Positions 43,045-51,802 of a DNA stretch of 53,839 bases are shown here, in pieces. The position numbers and the translations under genes were made by a program. Within the stretch, counting starts at the first letter, position 1. Each line of letters begins with the position of its first letter. The notes under the pieces are model-generated. The model did no database searches. It saw only the letters and a list, made by a program, of their open reading frames with translations, and was not told the DNA's origin. This DNA is from an uncultured Clostridia bacterium. Lineage in GTDB: Bacteria; Bacillota; Clostridia; Oscillospirales; Ruminococcaceae. Location of the stretch: contig CANQNY010000003.1 of the NCBI GenBank assembly GCA_947625335.1, positions 1-53,839 on the forward strand, given 5' to 3'.

Positions 43045-45105
43045 ATGGCGCAGATTCCGCAGATTAACAACCCCATAACCTCAAAAAACTATAACTACAG
43101 TCCCCGTCAGCAGGACGCCAACACCGAGCCGTTCGACATTGTAAAGCTGACCGGCGTGGGCGGCGCGGGCGTAAATTCCGATTCCGCCGCGAAAAGCCGT
43201 CTTGAAATGGGCAACCGCGAGCTTATCCCCATGCAGGTGCAGGTCGCAAAGGACCCGACCCTTGCCGTCGAGATGCTCAAGGACCTTTTAAATGTCGAGG
43301 TTCTCAATCAAGCCCTTATTACCGGTCACACCGACCTTTACGGCAGTCTGGAAAATCTTGCCAAAGAGCTTTACGTCACCCCCGAACAGCTTGTTCAGGA
43401 AATCATCAACCAAGAACAACAGAACACCATGTTCTCGGGACACGAGTTTTACGACGTTCTCCGCGAGGTAGCCCAGACCACCACCGACCCGAACACCAAG
43501 GAACTTATCGGAAATCTTCTGAAATCCATAAACTTCGCTCAGAATAAAAACGAGATCCTCGGCGCGCTTAGGGCGAACCTTAAGTTTTTGTCGGAGTATT
43601 ACTCTCCGAACGAAAAGCTCTCCGAAAAGCTGCTTAATCTCTCCAAAGAGTGGGGAGCGGACGACGCGGAGAATTATTTCGACTACTTAAAGGGCGAAAC
43701 TCTCGCGATCTTGAAAGACGTCAGCGGCAGCCTTTTAAACGACGACAAGACTCAAATGCTTATACCCCTTATCACGCACAACCTGTCGCGCTATAACAAC
43801 AGCCCGTATATGTGCAAGGAGTATTTCAACCTGCTCCTCACTCAGATTTCTTCGGGAACGCTTCGCGAGTCGCTTAAAAACTCGTTCAGCCGCTTGTACT
43901 CCGCATTGTTTGACAAGAAACCGATGCAAAATCCTCAAACAATGGAAAGCGTCGGGGCGATGTCGGACGGTGAAGAAACAGAAAGCCAAGTCTACACTAA
44001 TAATTATACTACAAACGGCTCACAAAATCAACCACTTTCGCCCACTTCAGAGCAGAAAAATTCGGAATTTGGCATATATAATGATGAAATTCAGCAAAAT
44101 ATTAAAAATTCACAAGAGAATTTTGGTGAAAATGTAGATGATATTAGCTCTGAAAATTCGGGAAAAGTTACAGACGGGACAGAATTTCAGGACGAACAGG
44201 ACAATGTTCTTGAACAAGAGTTGTCGGGTTGGCACAAAAACCTGAACGAAATGATGTCCGACCGAGGCTATATGCAGCAACTGAAAGCTACGGGCTACAA
44301 CCTCGAACAGACGCTTTCGGCGTATACCCGCGGGCGGCTTGGCGGTCTTGACGCGTTAAGGCAGCTTACCGAGGGGCTTTTCCTTGACGACAACGAAAGC
44401 GCGCAGGCTATGCTTGCCGATCTTTCCAAAGTCAACACCATGCAGGAGCTTATTGACAACCTAAACACCATGCTCCGCGATATGCCCGATATTCCGCTGC
44501 GCGAGAGACTGTACGGCGTTTTTGTAGACATAATCGAGAAAATGTCTGTCAAAAACGAACTTCCCCAGCACGGAATTCGTCCTCCCGTAAGCTCCACTTT
44601 GGATAATCTTACCGATTTTATTGAGAAAAATATCAACAACCCCGCGCTTAAATCGCTTGACAGCTTTAACGCGGCAAATCTCCTGCAAAGCCTGCTTAAC
44701 GCTCCGGGAGTTTTCACGCCGCTTGCACACTACATTCTCCCGCTTGAAGTCGGCGATACAAGGGCATTCGGAGAGCTTTGGGTTGACAACGACGAAAACA
44801 ACCCCAACAATACCCCCGAAACTCAGCGCAACTATCATCTGTTCTTAACGTTCGACGTTGAGAGCATCGGGCGGTTTGAGGTGGATATGTACGCATTAGG
44901 CGAGGAGGTAAATATTGCCTTGCTGTACCCGCCGAAGTTTGATAAGGAAATAGACGGCATGAAAGAGCGGGTTACCAAAATTATCCGAAACAGCGGCTAT
45001 CAGGCGAGAACGTTTGAGACTGCGCCGCTTAAAAAGCCGCATAATCTTGTGGAGATTTTCCCGAAGATAACGGATAAAAGGACCACATTGAATACCAGAG
45101 TTTAA
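43045..45105 (+). CDS. FliK/YlqG-like flagellar hook-length family protein
   Basis: 686 residues, no signal peptide. The N-terminal half is helical (about 50-300). A 90-residue disordered, Asn/Gln/Ser/Glu-rich linker (about 293-390) has much lower GC content than its surroundings. The C-terminal ~120 residues (YHLFLTFDVESIGRFEVDMYALGEEVNIALL ... MKERVTKIIRNSGYQARTFET) look like the FliK C-terminal fold. The next gene is an FlhB-tail protein, the same pairing as ylqG-ylqH in Bacillus. FliK interacts with FlhB to switch export specificity; here the pair probably tunes export. The family call rests on structure-like pattern and context, not on strong identity. GGAGGAG precedes the ATG. Confidence 0.65.
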   Translation: MAQIPQINNPITSKNYNYSPRQQDANTEPFDIVKLTGVGGAGVNSDSAAKSRLEMGNRELIPMQVQVAKDPTLAVEMLKDLLNVEVLNQALITGHTDLYGSLENLAKELYVTPEQLVQEIINQEQQNTMFSGHEFYDVLREVAQTTTDPNTKELIGNLLKSINFAQNKNEILGALRANLKFLSEYYSPNEKLSEKLLNLSKEWGADDAENYFDYLKGETLAILKDVSGSLLNDDKTQMLIPLITHNLSRYNNSPYMCKEYFNLLLTQISSGTLRESLKNSFSRLYSALFDKKPMQNPQTMESVGAMSDGEETESQVYTNNYTTNGSQNQPLSPTSEQKNSEFGIYNDEIQQNIKNSQENFGENVDDISSENSGKVTDGTEFQDEQDNVLEQELSGWHKNLNEMMSDRGYMQQLKATGYNLEQTLSAYTRGRLGGLDALRQLTEGLFLDDNESAQAMLADLSKVNTMQELIDNLNTMLRDMPDIPLRERLYGVFVDIIEKMSVKNELPQHGIRPPVSSTLDNLTDFIEKNINNPALKSLDSFNAANLLQSLLNAPGVFTPLAHYILPLEVGDTRAFGELWVDNDENNPNNTPETQRNYHLFLTFDVESIGRFEVDMYALGEEVNIALLYPPKFDKEIDGMKERVTKIIRNSGYQARTFETAPLKKPHNLVEIFPKITDKRTTLNTRV

Positions 45106-45117
45106 GGAGAGATATTT

Positions 45118-45429
45118 ATGCCGAAACAACAGCACCCCATGTCCCCCGCGAATAACAAGCGGCTTTACGGGCAGAATGCCGCTGTCGCGCTGAAATATAA
45201 CCCCGATTTGAACTACGCGCCCGTGGTGGTAGCGTCGGGGCTTGGAGAGCTTGCCCAGAGAATAGTAAACATTGCCGACGAGGCGGGAGTCCCCATTTAC
45301 CGCGACGACAGCGTGGCGGCGTTGCTTGTTATGCTGAATGCGGGCGAAACTATCCCGAAAGAGCTTTACCAGATAGTTGCGGCTATCTATGCGGAAGTTG
45401 TGTACACCTCTAATAAAATGCGTAAATAA
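45118..45429 (+). CDS. FlhB C-terminal-domain-like protein (YlqH/FhlX type)
   Basis: 103 residues matching the cytoplasmic tail of FlhB/EscU: AVALKYNPDLNYAPVVVASGLGELAQRIVNIADEAGVPIYRDDSVAALLVMLNAGETIPKELYQIVAAIYAEVVY. The NPTH autocleavage motif of true FlhB is absent (NPDL here aligns after the site), so it cannot self-cleave. Such free-standing tails (FhlX/YlqH) can stand in for the FlhB tail in Bacillus. It follows the FliK-like gene by 12 nt. Confidence 0.88.
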   Translation: MPKQQHPMSPANNKRLYGQNAAVALKYNPDLNYAPVVVASGLGELAQRIVNIADEAGVPIYRDDSVAALLVMLNAGETIPKELYQIVAAIYAEVVYTSNKMRK

Positions 45430-45456
45430 GTCGCTTTTGCAGAGAGAAGGGTTTTT

Positions 45457-45960
45457 ATGAGCGCGAAATTCAAACACCAGAGCCAATGGGCAAACTTTTT
45501 TATAATTGCAGGGTTTTTAGGGATCATTCCCGTGATGTTTGTTGGCGAGACCATAAGCGACAGCGGCTCAAAAGCAGGGGGAGTTTTGCTTTTGCTCGGT
45601 TATTTTGTGGTTTTTTTGGGAATAAGCCTTCTTTTGTACTATCTGCCTGCAGAATTCACAGCTGACGAAAAATCCGTTGTGTTCAGCATATTCGGGATAA
45701 AAAAGCGTATCTTGTATTCGTCCATTTTGGAAATAAAGGTAACGCGTGAGTTTATCAGAGGTTACAGGGGCAGCGGTGGGCATTATGACGAGGTTATAAC
45801 TTTTGTCTTACGCGAAGACGAGGATTTTACCTGCCGTCGGACAATAAAGGTGGATTTTGACAAACTCGCCGACGACCCCGAAACGCTCTCGGAAACCTTT
45901 TCCGACGGGATATTTCTGAAGCTGAAGGAATATATTGAAAATAATTATCGGGCGGCGTGA
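45457..45960 (+). CDS. Unknown membrane protein with PH-like domain
   Basis: 167 residues. Two membrane helices (about 12-30 and 42-62) are followed by a soluble domain of ~100 residues (AEFTADEKSVVFSIFGIKKRILYSSILEIKVTREF ...), a strand pattern like bacterial PH-like domains. I do not recognise a named family. It follows the FlhB-tail gene by 27 nt with a GAGAGAAGG site, so may share its transcript. Confidence 0.7.
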   Translation: MSAKFKHQSQWANFFIIAGFLGIIPVMFVGETISDSGSKAGGVLLLLGYFVVFLGISLLLYYLPAEFTADEKSVVFSIFGIKKRILYSSILEIKVTREFIRGYRGSGGHYDEVITFVLREDEDFTCRRTIKVDFDKLADDPETLSETFSDGIFLKLKEYIENNYRAA

Positions 45961-45970
45961 AATTGCCCCC

Positions 45971-45999
45971 TTGACAAAAGAAAAGTTTTGTGCTAAAAT
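45971..45999 (+). promoter_or_regulatory. Promoter of the preQ1 riboswitch-queT unit
   Basis: TTGACA (45971-45976), 17 bp, TAAAAT (45994-45999). It gives a ~80-nt leader. Confidence 0.8.
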
Positions 46000-46039
46000 A
46001 ATAGTGTTTTGGCAATATGCTTTGTCAAAAAAATTTAAT

Positions 46040-46079
46040 ACGGTGTTTTCTTTGCTAACCACCGTTAAAAAACAAGGAG
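46040..46079 (+). promoter_or_regulatory. preQ1-I riboswitch
   Basis: P1 stem ACGGTG (46040-46045) / CACCGT (46060-46065). Loop 46046-46059 contains CTTTG, which can pair with CAAGG (46073-46077), and ends in CTAAC, with the C expected to contact the ligand. The A-rich strand TAAAAAA joins them. This is the H-type pseudoknot of class I preQ1 riboswitches, here overlapping the AAGGAG ribosome binding site (46074-46079). Binding of preQ1 should therefore block translation of queT. Confidence 0.85.
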
Positions 46080-46086
46080 TATTTTT

Positions 46087-46620
46087 ATGCGCAAAAATGA
46101 AAAAAGTGAGATTTTCAACACCCCGAACCTTGTAAGGCTCGCCCTTGTCGCGGCGATTTACGCCGTGATGACCGTACTTATCGCGCCGATAGGCTACGGA
46201 CCTATTCAGTACCGAATTTCGGAAATACTGGTGCTGTTATGCTTTTATCGCAAGGATTACAGCGTCTCCATGATTTTTGGCTGTTTTATCGCGAATTTGT
46301 TCAGTCCGTTCGGCTTGTACGACATCATCTTCGGAACGCTTGCGACGGCGGTTGCGGTAATCCCGATGTATTATGTGAAGAATATCTGCATAGCGTCGCT
46401 GCTGCCTGTACTAAGCAACGGAGTTATCGTCGGCATAGAGCTTTACCTCTGCGGAGAGCCGTTGTGGTTCTCGATAGGGTCGGTCGCGCTTTGCGAGTTT
46501 ATCGTAGTTTCGGTCGTGGGGCTGCTGTTTTTCAAATTCGCGGTCGAGCGCACACCTTTACTTAAAATAGTCGGTTCAACCAAGGAAATAAAGTGCAAAA
46601 CCCCTAAAGAAACTGTTTAA
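46087..46620 (+). CDS. queT: QueT-family queuosine-precursor transporter (ECF S component)
   Basis: 177 residues, about six membrane helices. LVRLALVAAIYAVMTVLIAPIGYGPIQYRISEILVLLCF and GCFIANLFSPFGLYDIIFGTLATAVAVIPM are the QueT pattern. It acts as the substrate-binding part of an energy-coupling-factor transporter for preQ1 or related precursors; the shared ECF module is not in the window. The preQ1 riboswitch directly ahead confirms the role. Confidence 0.93.
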   Translation: MRKNEKSEIFNTPNLVRLALVAAIYAVMTVLIAPIGYGPIQYRISEILVLLCFYRKDYSVSMIFGCFIANLFSPFGLYDIIFGTLATAVAVIPMYYVKNICIASLLPVLSNGVIVGIELYLCGEPLWFSIGSVALCEFIVVSVVGLLFFKFAVERTPLLKIVGSTKEIKCKTPKETV

Positions 46621-46630
46621 CAAACAAAAA

Positions 46631-46656
46631 ATGCTCCCCGAATATTCGGGGAGCAT
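46631..46656. terminator. Bidirectional terminator (queT / hydrogenase-like chemoreceptor)
   Basis: A perfect palindrome, ATGCTCCCCGAATATTCGGGGAGCAT, between converging genes, with T-rich flanks on both sides. Confidence 0.85.
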
Positions 46657-46668
46657 TTATTATATTCA

Positions 46669-48597
46669 TTATGTATTCACAAGCATATTTTCCGCTTTCG
46701 CTACCAGACCGTCCACATGGCGGTTTATATCGGACACCTCCGTCATCGCGGAGTTTATGCTGTTTCCTTTGTCCAGCGTTACCGAAATATTGTCGCGGAC
46801 CTCGTTCATCATTTCCTCAATTCTTTCCATATTCTTGTTGATTTTGGAAACGATGTCGTTTACCTGCTTTATATCGGTAAAAACAAGCTCGTTGCTCTTC
46901 TGCGCCTCGGCGACAGCCTCCTGCGAGTGCCCCGCAAGCTTTCCGACCTCCTCGGCAACCACCGCGAAACCCTTCCCGGCTTGTCCCGCTCGCGCAGCCT
47001 CAATCGACGCGTTTATCGAAAGAATATTTATCTGCCGCGCAATATCGCTTATGTTCCCCGTAATATCCGAGAAACCCGACACGCTGCTGTTTATCGACTT
47101 CATGGCGGCGTTTATATTCTCGCTTTGAACGCGAAGTTCTTCGAGTATCTCCGACAAGCCCATAACTTGACTGTGGTTTGTGTTGTTAAGCTGAGAAATA
47201 TCCCCGACAGCCTCTTTCACCTCGCCGATATTCTCGGTAAGCTGCGAAACCACTTGATTTAGCTCGTTTGTGACCTCGCCTATGGAAATATTTGTCTGTT
47301 CAATCTCCGAGCGGCGTGTATCCGCCTCTTTTTGCATATACTGCGCGCAGCTTGTAATCGCCGACACGCCCTTTATAATCGCCTCCGCCATTTTTCTGCA
47401 AGTCGGGAAACCGCAGGAGTGGCAGTTGTAGTTGCGCTCGGTCTCGGTGTGCTTGCCCATTTGGGTAAGCATTTCTTCAATTTCCTGCTCGGACACGCTT
47501 ATTCTGTTAATTTGCTCGGGAGTATAATCCCTCACAAAATCATTAAGCTTAAGCTGCTTGTCAAACTGCAAAAACTGCTTATCGCGGTGTTTTCTGTCGA
47601 ATTTCACGCGCTTTGTGCGGTTGTACTTTTCAATGCCGTTCATAATCCCGCTCATGCGGTAAATCGACATTTCCGTCCCGATAGCCGGACCGCTCCCGCA
47701 GCCTTTATCGCAGGACAGCACGTCGAACACATCGGGCAGATCCCGCTCGTTTATCTCCGAGTACAAATCAAGGTTCTTGTAAACGGAATCCGTTCCCTCC
47801 GAGGTAATAACGTTTAATGTGGGACATTCAAGCTCCAGACACGCTTTCAGCCCTCCGGGACGCGGGTAGATCGCTCCCATGCTGCCCTGTATTCCCGAAA
47901 ACTCGAAATTCGAGCGCGTTTTCCCAAGCGTTTTGAGATCAATGCCGTTTTGCCGCAAAAGCTCTCCAAGCCGCTCGAACGTAACATTATAATCGACAAG
48001 CCCCGTTTCGCGGAACTCGTCCATTTTTGCGATACACGGCGACAACGCCGCGATTTTCGCGCTCTCGCCGAGGTATTTTCTCAAATACACCGCCGTGCAG
48101 AGCATCGGAGAATGTACGGGCGAGAGATTTTTCAGCGCGGAATGGCAGAATTTTCTTATGTAATTCACTATCGCGGGGCAGGGCTGCGAGATAAGTTTTG
48201 CGCCGGGGTGCTGTTCCAGATAGCGAACATGTCCCCAGGTGCAAATATCCGCCCCAAAGGACACATCGTATATCTTTTCTACCCCGTTCTTTTTGAGAAT
48301 ATCCAGAACGTTTCTCCAACAGCCGTCAAACGACACCTTGACCGCGGGCGCGCAGATCGCAATGATCTTCTGACCGCTTTTAAGATCCTCCCAGAACCTT
48401 TCGGTATCGTCCTCGTAACTTCTGGCGTTGTGGTTGCAGATTTTAACGCACGCGCCGCAGCGTATGCACTTGTCGGGATTGATGTTGAACCGCACATTGC
48501 CGTTTGCATCGTGTTCAACGGTGTTTGCCTCCATAGACGGGCAGACACGGATACAGTTGTTGCACGCAACGCATTTTGAACCGTCAAAAGTAATCAT
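46669..48597 (-). CDS. [FeFe]-hydrogenase-like methyl-accepting chemotaxis protein
   Basis: 642 residues, soluble, no membrane helix. Domains: two [4Fe-4S] ferredoxin clusters (Cys 9/12/15/19 and 44/47/50/54); an [FeFe]-hydrogenase H-cluster domain (~75-310) with SQPCPA (C140), SPCIAKMDE (C188, K191) and SCDKGCGSG (C296, C300); a further [4Fe-4S] unit (C392, C395, C400, C417); then an MCP signalling coiled coil (~430-642) with the hairpin [29 protein letters not shown]. All four cubane Cys positions are kept, but the proton-transfer Cys of true hydrogenases (first C of TSCCP) is Pro, as expected for a sensor. It should report H2 or redox state to CheW/CheA. It lies 30 nt after rny. Confidence 0.9.
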   Translation of the reverse strand: MITFDGSKCVACNNCIRVCPSMEANTVEHDANGNVRFNINPDKCIRCGACVKICNHNARSYEDDTERFWEDLKSGQKIIAICAPAVKVSFDGCWRNVLDILKKNGVEKIYDVSFGADICTWGHVRYLEQHPGAKLISQPCPAIVNYIRKFCHSALKNLSPVHSPMLCTAVYLRKYLGESAKIAALSPCIAKMDEFRETGLVDYNVTFERLGELLRQNGIDLKTLGKTRSNFEFSGIQGSMGAIYPRPGGLKACLELECPTLNVITSEGTDSVYKNLDLYSEINERDLPDVFDVLSCDKGCGSGPAIGTEMSIYRMSGIMNGIEKYNRTKRVKFDRKHRDKQFLQFDKQLKLNDFVRDYTPEQINRISVSEQEIEEMLTQMGKHTETERNYNCHSCGFPTCRKMAEAIIKGVSAITSCAQYMQKEADTRRSEIEQTNISIGEVTNELNQVVSQLTENIGEVKEAVGDISQLNNTNHSQVMGLSEILEELRVQSENINAAMKSINSSVSGFSDITGNISDIARQINILSINASIEAARAGQAGKGFAVVAEEVGKLAGHSQEAVAEAQKSNELVFTDIKQVNDIVSKINKNMERIEEMMNEVRDNISVTLDKGNSINSAMTEVSDINRHVDGLVAKAENMLVNT

Positions 48598-48627
48598 CTG
48601 CGACCCTCCCGCCTTGCCGAATTTGTT

Positions 48628-50232
48628 TTACTTCGCGTAGTCGACAATCCTGCTTTCGCGAATCATATTGACCTTAATCTGTCCGGGATATTCCATTTCG
48701 TCTTCAATGCGCTTTGCAATATCGCGAGCCAAAACTTTCATATCGTCGTCATTTATCTGCTCAGGCTTTACCATAATACGCACTTCGCGTCCCGCCTGAA
48801 TAGCAAATGACTTGTCTACCCCGTTGTAGGAGTTGCAGATCTCCTCAAGCTTTTCAAGACGCTTGATATAGTTTTCATAGTTCTCGGAACGCGCTGCGGG
48901 TCTTGCCGCGGAAATTGCGTCCGCCGCCTGCACCAGACACGCTATTACAGTTCTGCACTCAACGTCGCCGTGGTGAGCCTCGATAGCGTGAATTACTTCG
49001 GGGCTTTCCTTATATTTCCTGCACACGTCAACGCCTATTTGAACATGCGAACCCTCTATCTCGTGGTCGAGAGCCTTTCCTATATCGTGCAGCAGTCCCG
49101 CGCGTCTTGCCAGAGCCGCGTCAACGCCAAGTTCGCTTGCCATAATCCCGGCTAAGTGCGCTACTTCAATCGAGTGATTGAGAACATTCTGACGGAACGA
49201 AGTTCTGTACTTAAGCCGCCCGATAAGCCGCACCAGCTCGTGGTTCAGCCCGTTTACATTTGTTTCCATAACCGCGCGTTCGCCCTCTTGCTTTATACGC
49301 AGTTCGACCTCTTTACGAGCCTTTTCAACGGTCTCCTCAATTCTCGCCGGGTGAATACGTCCGTCCTGAATAAGTCGTTCGAGAGCAATTCTTGCAATTT
49401 CTCTTCTTACATGGTCAAAGCAGGACAGCGTGATAGCCTCGGGAGTATCGTCGATAATAAGGTCAACGCCCGTAAGCGTTTCAAGCGCGCGGATATTGCG
49501 TCCCTCGCGCCCGATAATGCGCCCTTTCATCTCGTCGTTCGGAATAGCGACGACGGACACCGCCATCTCCGACACGGTATCGGCAGCCAATCTCGCAATA
49601 GACAGCGATATGTACTCCTTTGCCTTTTCGTCGCATTCGTCCTTAAGTCTCTGCTCGTAAGCAGAAATCTTAACTGCCTTTTCGTGGTTAAGCTCGCTGT
49701 CAAGCATTTTCAGCAGGTGATCCTTTGCCTGATCCTGGGTAAATCCGGAAATCCGTTCGAGAATTCCCATCTGGTCGGCTTTCAGTTGTTCAGCCTCGGC
49801 GATTTTCTCGTCAGCCTTTTTGTGTTTCTGGTGGAGCTGTTCCTCCAACTTCTCCATTTTGTCTGTCTTGCGGTCGAGATTTTCCTCTTTTTGAGCAACT
49901 CTCCGCTCGGAACGCGACACCTCGCTCCTGCGCTCTTTAAGCTCTTTCTCGGCGTCGCTTTTCAGACGCTGAACGTCCTTTTCCGCCTCCGTCCGCATAG
50001 CGTAAATTTCGTCCTTTGCCTCCACGAGAGCGGCTTTTTTCATAGACTCCGCTTTCTCGGCAGCCTCGTCGATAATTCTTGCGGACTCTTTTTCCGCCGA
50101 CTCAAACTGAGCCTCGGCGGACTTGATACGATGCTTTACACCCTGCTTAAAGCAGACGAAACCGCTTAAAACCGCTCCCACGAGCAGAGCCGCGACTCCG
50201 ATAAGCACAGCAACGTAAAAATCGACTTCCAT
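48628..50232 (-). CDS. rny: Ribonuclease Y
   Basis: 534 residues. An N-terminal membrane helix (5-25) is followed by a long coiled coil (30-200), a KH domain ([42 protein letters not shown]) and an HD domain ([16 protein letters not shown] ... [18 protein letters not shown]). It is the membrane-bound endonuclease that starts mRNA decay in Firmicutes. The start at 50232 is preferred over an upstream frame extension because it gives the usual membrane anchor and follows GGAGG. The leader is long (see 50233-50640). Confidence 0.95.
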   Translation of the reverse strand: MEVDFYVAVLIGVAALLVGAVLSGFVCFKQGVKHRIKSAEAQFESAEKESARIIDEAAEKAESMKKAALVEAKDEIYAMRTEAEKDVQRLKSDAEKELKERRSEVSRSERRVAQKEENLDRKTDKMEKLEEQLHQKHKKADEKIAEAEQLKADQMGILERISGFTQDQAKDHLLKMLDSELNHEKAVKISAYEQRLKDECDEKAKEYISLSIARLAADTVSEMAVSVVAIPNDEMKGRIIGREGRNIRALETLTGVDLIIDDTPEAITLSCFDHVRREIARIALERLIQDGRIHPARIEETVEKARKEVELRIKQEGERAVMETNVNGLNHELVRLIGRLKYRTSFRQNVLNHSIEVAHLAGIMASELGVDAALARRAGLLHDIGKALDHEIEGSHVQIGVDVCRKYKESPEVIHAIEAHHGDVECRTVIACLVQAADAISAARPAARSENYENYIKRLEKLEEICNSYNGVDKSFAIQAGREVRIMVKPEQINDDDMKVLARDIAKRIEDEMEYPGQIKVNMIRESRIVDYAK

Positions 50233-50640
50233 TGTCGTTTCCCCCTCCTTATTTAATATCCGCGCTGCGAGAACAGGGAAATTCGGCGCGAATAAGATAA
50301 TTCGGCGGGAATAATATACAATTTTCAGACGACGGCGCAAAGCCGTCAGATACCCCCTATTGCGGTTCTTTGTTTTGTATACCGAAGTGTGCCTATATAT
50401 CGGGAAATTCGCCCAAAGCAGAACCCTTTTGTCGCGCAGAGAGGGCGCGGGTGCGGCAGGACTATCGGTTAAAAAGCGCGGCGCGCTTGCAAAATAAGGA
50501 ATTGAATTTAAGGATTTCTCCGTAAATCGTACATTATACCGCCATAACGTTATATAAATAACAATCATAAACGTCAAAGCCTTTTTAATATAACCCGTTC
50601 AAAAAGACCTATTTATATTTTACAACAATTTTACTAAATT
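50233..50640 (-). other. Long rny leader region
   Basis: ~380 nt between the furthest promoter and rny. It contains a hairpin GACGGC / GCCGTC near 50330-50348 and other GC-rich stretches but no recognised riboswitch. No convincing gene is seen in it. Confidence 0.5.
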
Positions 50641-50645
50641 GTCAA
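50617..50645 (-). promoter_or_regulatory. Promoter of rny (distal)
   Basis: On the minus strand, TTGACA (50640-50645), 17 bp, TAAAAT (50617-50622). Two further candidates lie closer to the gene: a TTGACG-17-TATAAC and an extended -10 TATAAT (50533-50538). Confidence 0.65.
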
Positions 50646-50770
50646 GTAAAATACACATTTTATTTTGTAGGTTTTAATACTTTTTTCCGTGTAAAGCTGA
50701 AAACAGCCGTTTTTGTCAAATTCAGGAAATTATTTTTTAAACGATTATCGTGCAAATCGGATAAAAACAG

Positions 50771-50799
50771 TTGATTTTTTGGAAAAAGTATGATAAAAT
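50771..50799 (+). promoter_or_regulatory. Promoter of moxR-DUF58
   Basis: TTGATT (50771-50776), 17 bp, TAAAAT (50794-50799), 48 nt before the start codon. Confidence 0.65.
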
Positions 50800-50846
50800 A
50801 TTTATGTATAATCTTTAATCATATCATTACGAAAGGCTTTCAAATT

Positions 50847-51800
50847 ATGTCAGACAGATTTGCCAACCAATATCTTATGGGAGAGCTTGCCAAGGAGATC
50901 TCAAAGGTCATAAAGGGCAAGGAAGAGGCTTTGCTTATTGTGCTTACGGGGCTGCTCGCGCGCGGACACGTTCTTATCGAGGACGTTCCCGGGGTCGGAA
51001 AAACCACGCTTGCCATGGCTATCGGCAGGGCGTCGGGAATGAAGTTCCGCAGGGCGCAGTTTACTCCCGATGTTATGGCGTCCGATATAACGGGATTTAC
51101 TATATATAATAAGGAAGAAGGTCAGTTTGAGTACCGCGAGGGAATGGTTATGACAAACCTCCTGCTTGCAGACGAGATAAACCGCACTTCCCCGAAAACG
51201 CAGTCGGCATTGCTGGAGGCAATGGAGGAAAAACGCGTTACGGTGGACGGCGAGGTCCACGAGCTGCCTGAGCCGTTTATGGTCATTGCAACGCAGAATT
51301 CTCAGGGTTACGTCGGGACGTTCCCGCTGCCCGAGGCGCAGCTTGACCGTTTTATGATGCGGCTGAGCATGGGTTATCCCACGATCGCCGACGAGGCGAA
51401 AATTATGATGGACAGGCTTACGGACAACCCCGTAAACAACGTAAAAAACGTTATGACGTTAGACCAGCTTTGCGACTGCATTGACGACGTAAATTACATC
51501 AATTTTGCGGACAGCCTTTGCAGGTATGTGGCGGAGCTTGCGGCGGCTACGAGAAACCACCCCGCGGTGGCTCTGGGAGTGTCGCCACGCGCTTCGGTCG
51601 CGATTATGCAGGCTTCAAGGGCGTTTGCATATCTTCTCGGACGGGAATTTGTCACGCCTGAGGACATTGTGCGGCTTTTGATACCTGTTTTCGAGCACAG
51701 GATAATTCTCCGTCAGGAAACGCGGCTCAGCAAGAAAACGGTGCGTTCGGTGTTGGAGGACGTGGTGTCCTCCGTAACTCCGCCCGTAAAACGGAGCTGA
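50847..51800 (+). CDS. MoxR-family AAA+ ATPase
   Basis: 317 residues from the ATG at 50847 (GAAAGG upstream); a longer frame begins in the promoter. Walker A is EDVPGVGKTTLAMAIG, Walker B LLLADEINRTSPKTQSALLEAMEE, sensor 1 PFMVIATQN and the arginine finger lies in PLPEAQLDRFMMRL. MoxR ATPases act as chaperones with a DUF58/vWA partner, the next gene. The partner transglutaminase gene often seen is not found here. Confidence 0.93.
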   Translation: MSDRFANQYLMGELAKEISKVIKGKEEALLIVLTGLLARGHVLIEDVPGVGKTTLAMAIGRASGMKFRRAQFTPDVMASDITGFTIYNKEEGQFEYREGMVMTNLLLADEINRTSPKTQSALLEAMEEKRVTVDGEVHELPEPFMVIATQNSQGYVGTFPLPEAQLDRFMMRLSMGYPTIADEAKIMMDRLTDNPVNNVKNVMTLDQLCDCIDDVNYINFADSLCRYVAELAAATRNHPAVALGVSPRASVAIMQASRAFAYLLGREFVTPEDIVRLLIPVFEHRIILRQETRLSKKTVRSVLEDVVSSVTPPVKRS

Positions 51801-51802
51801 CT

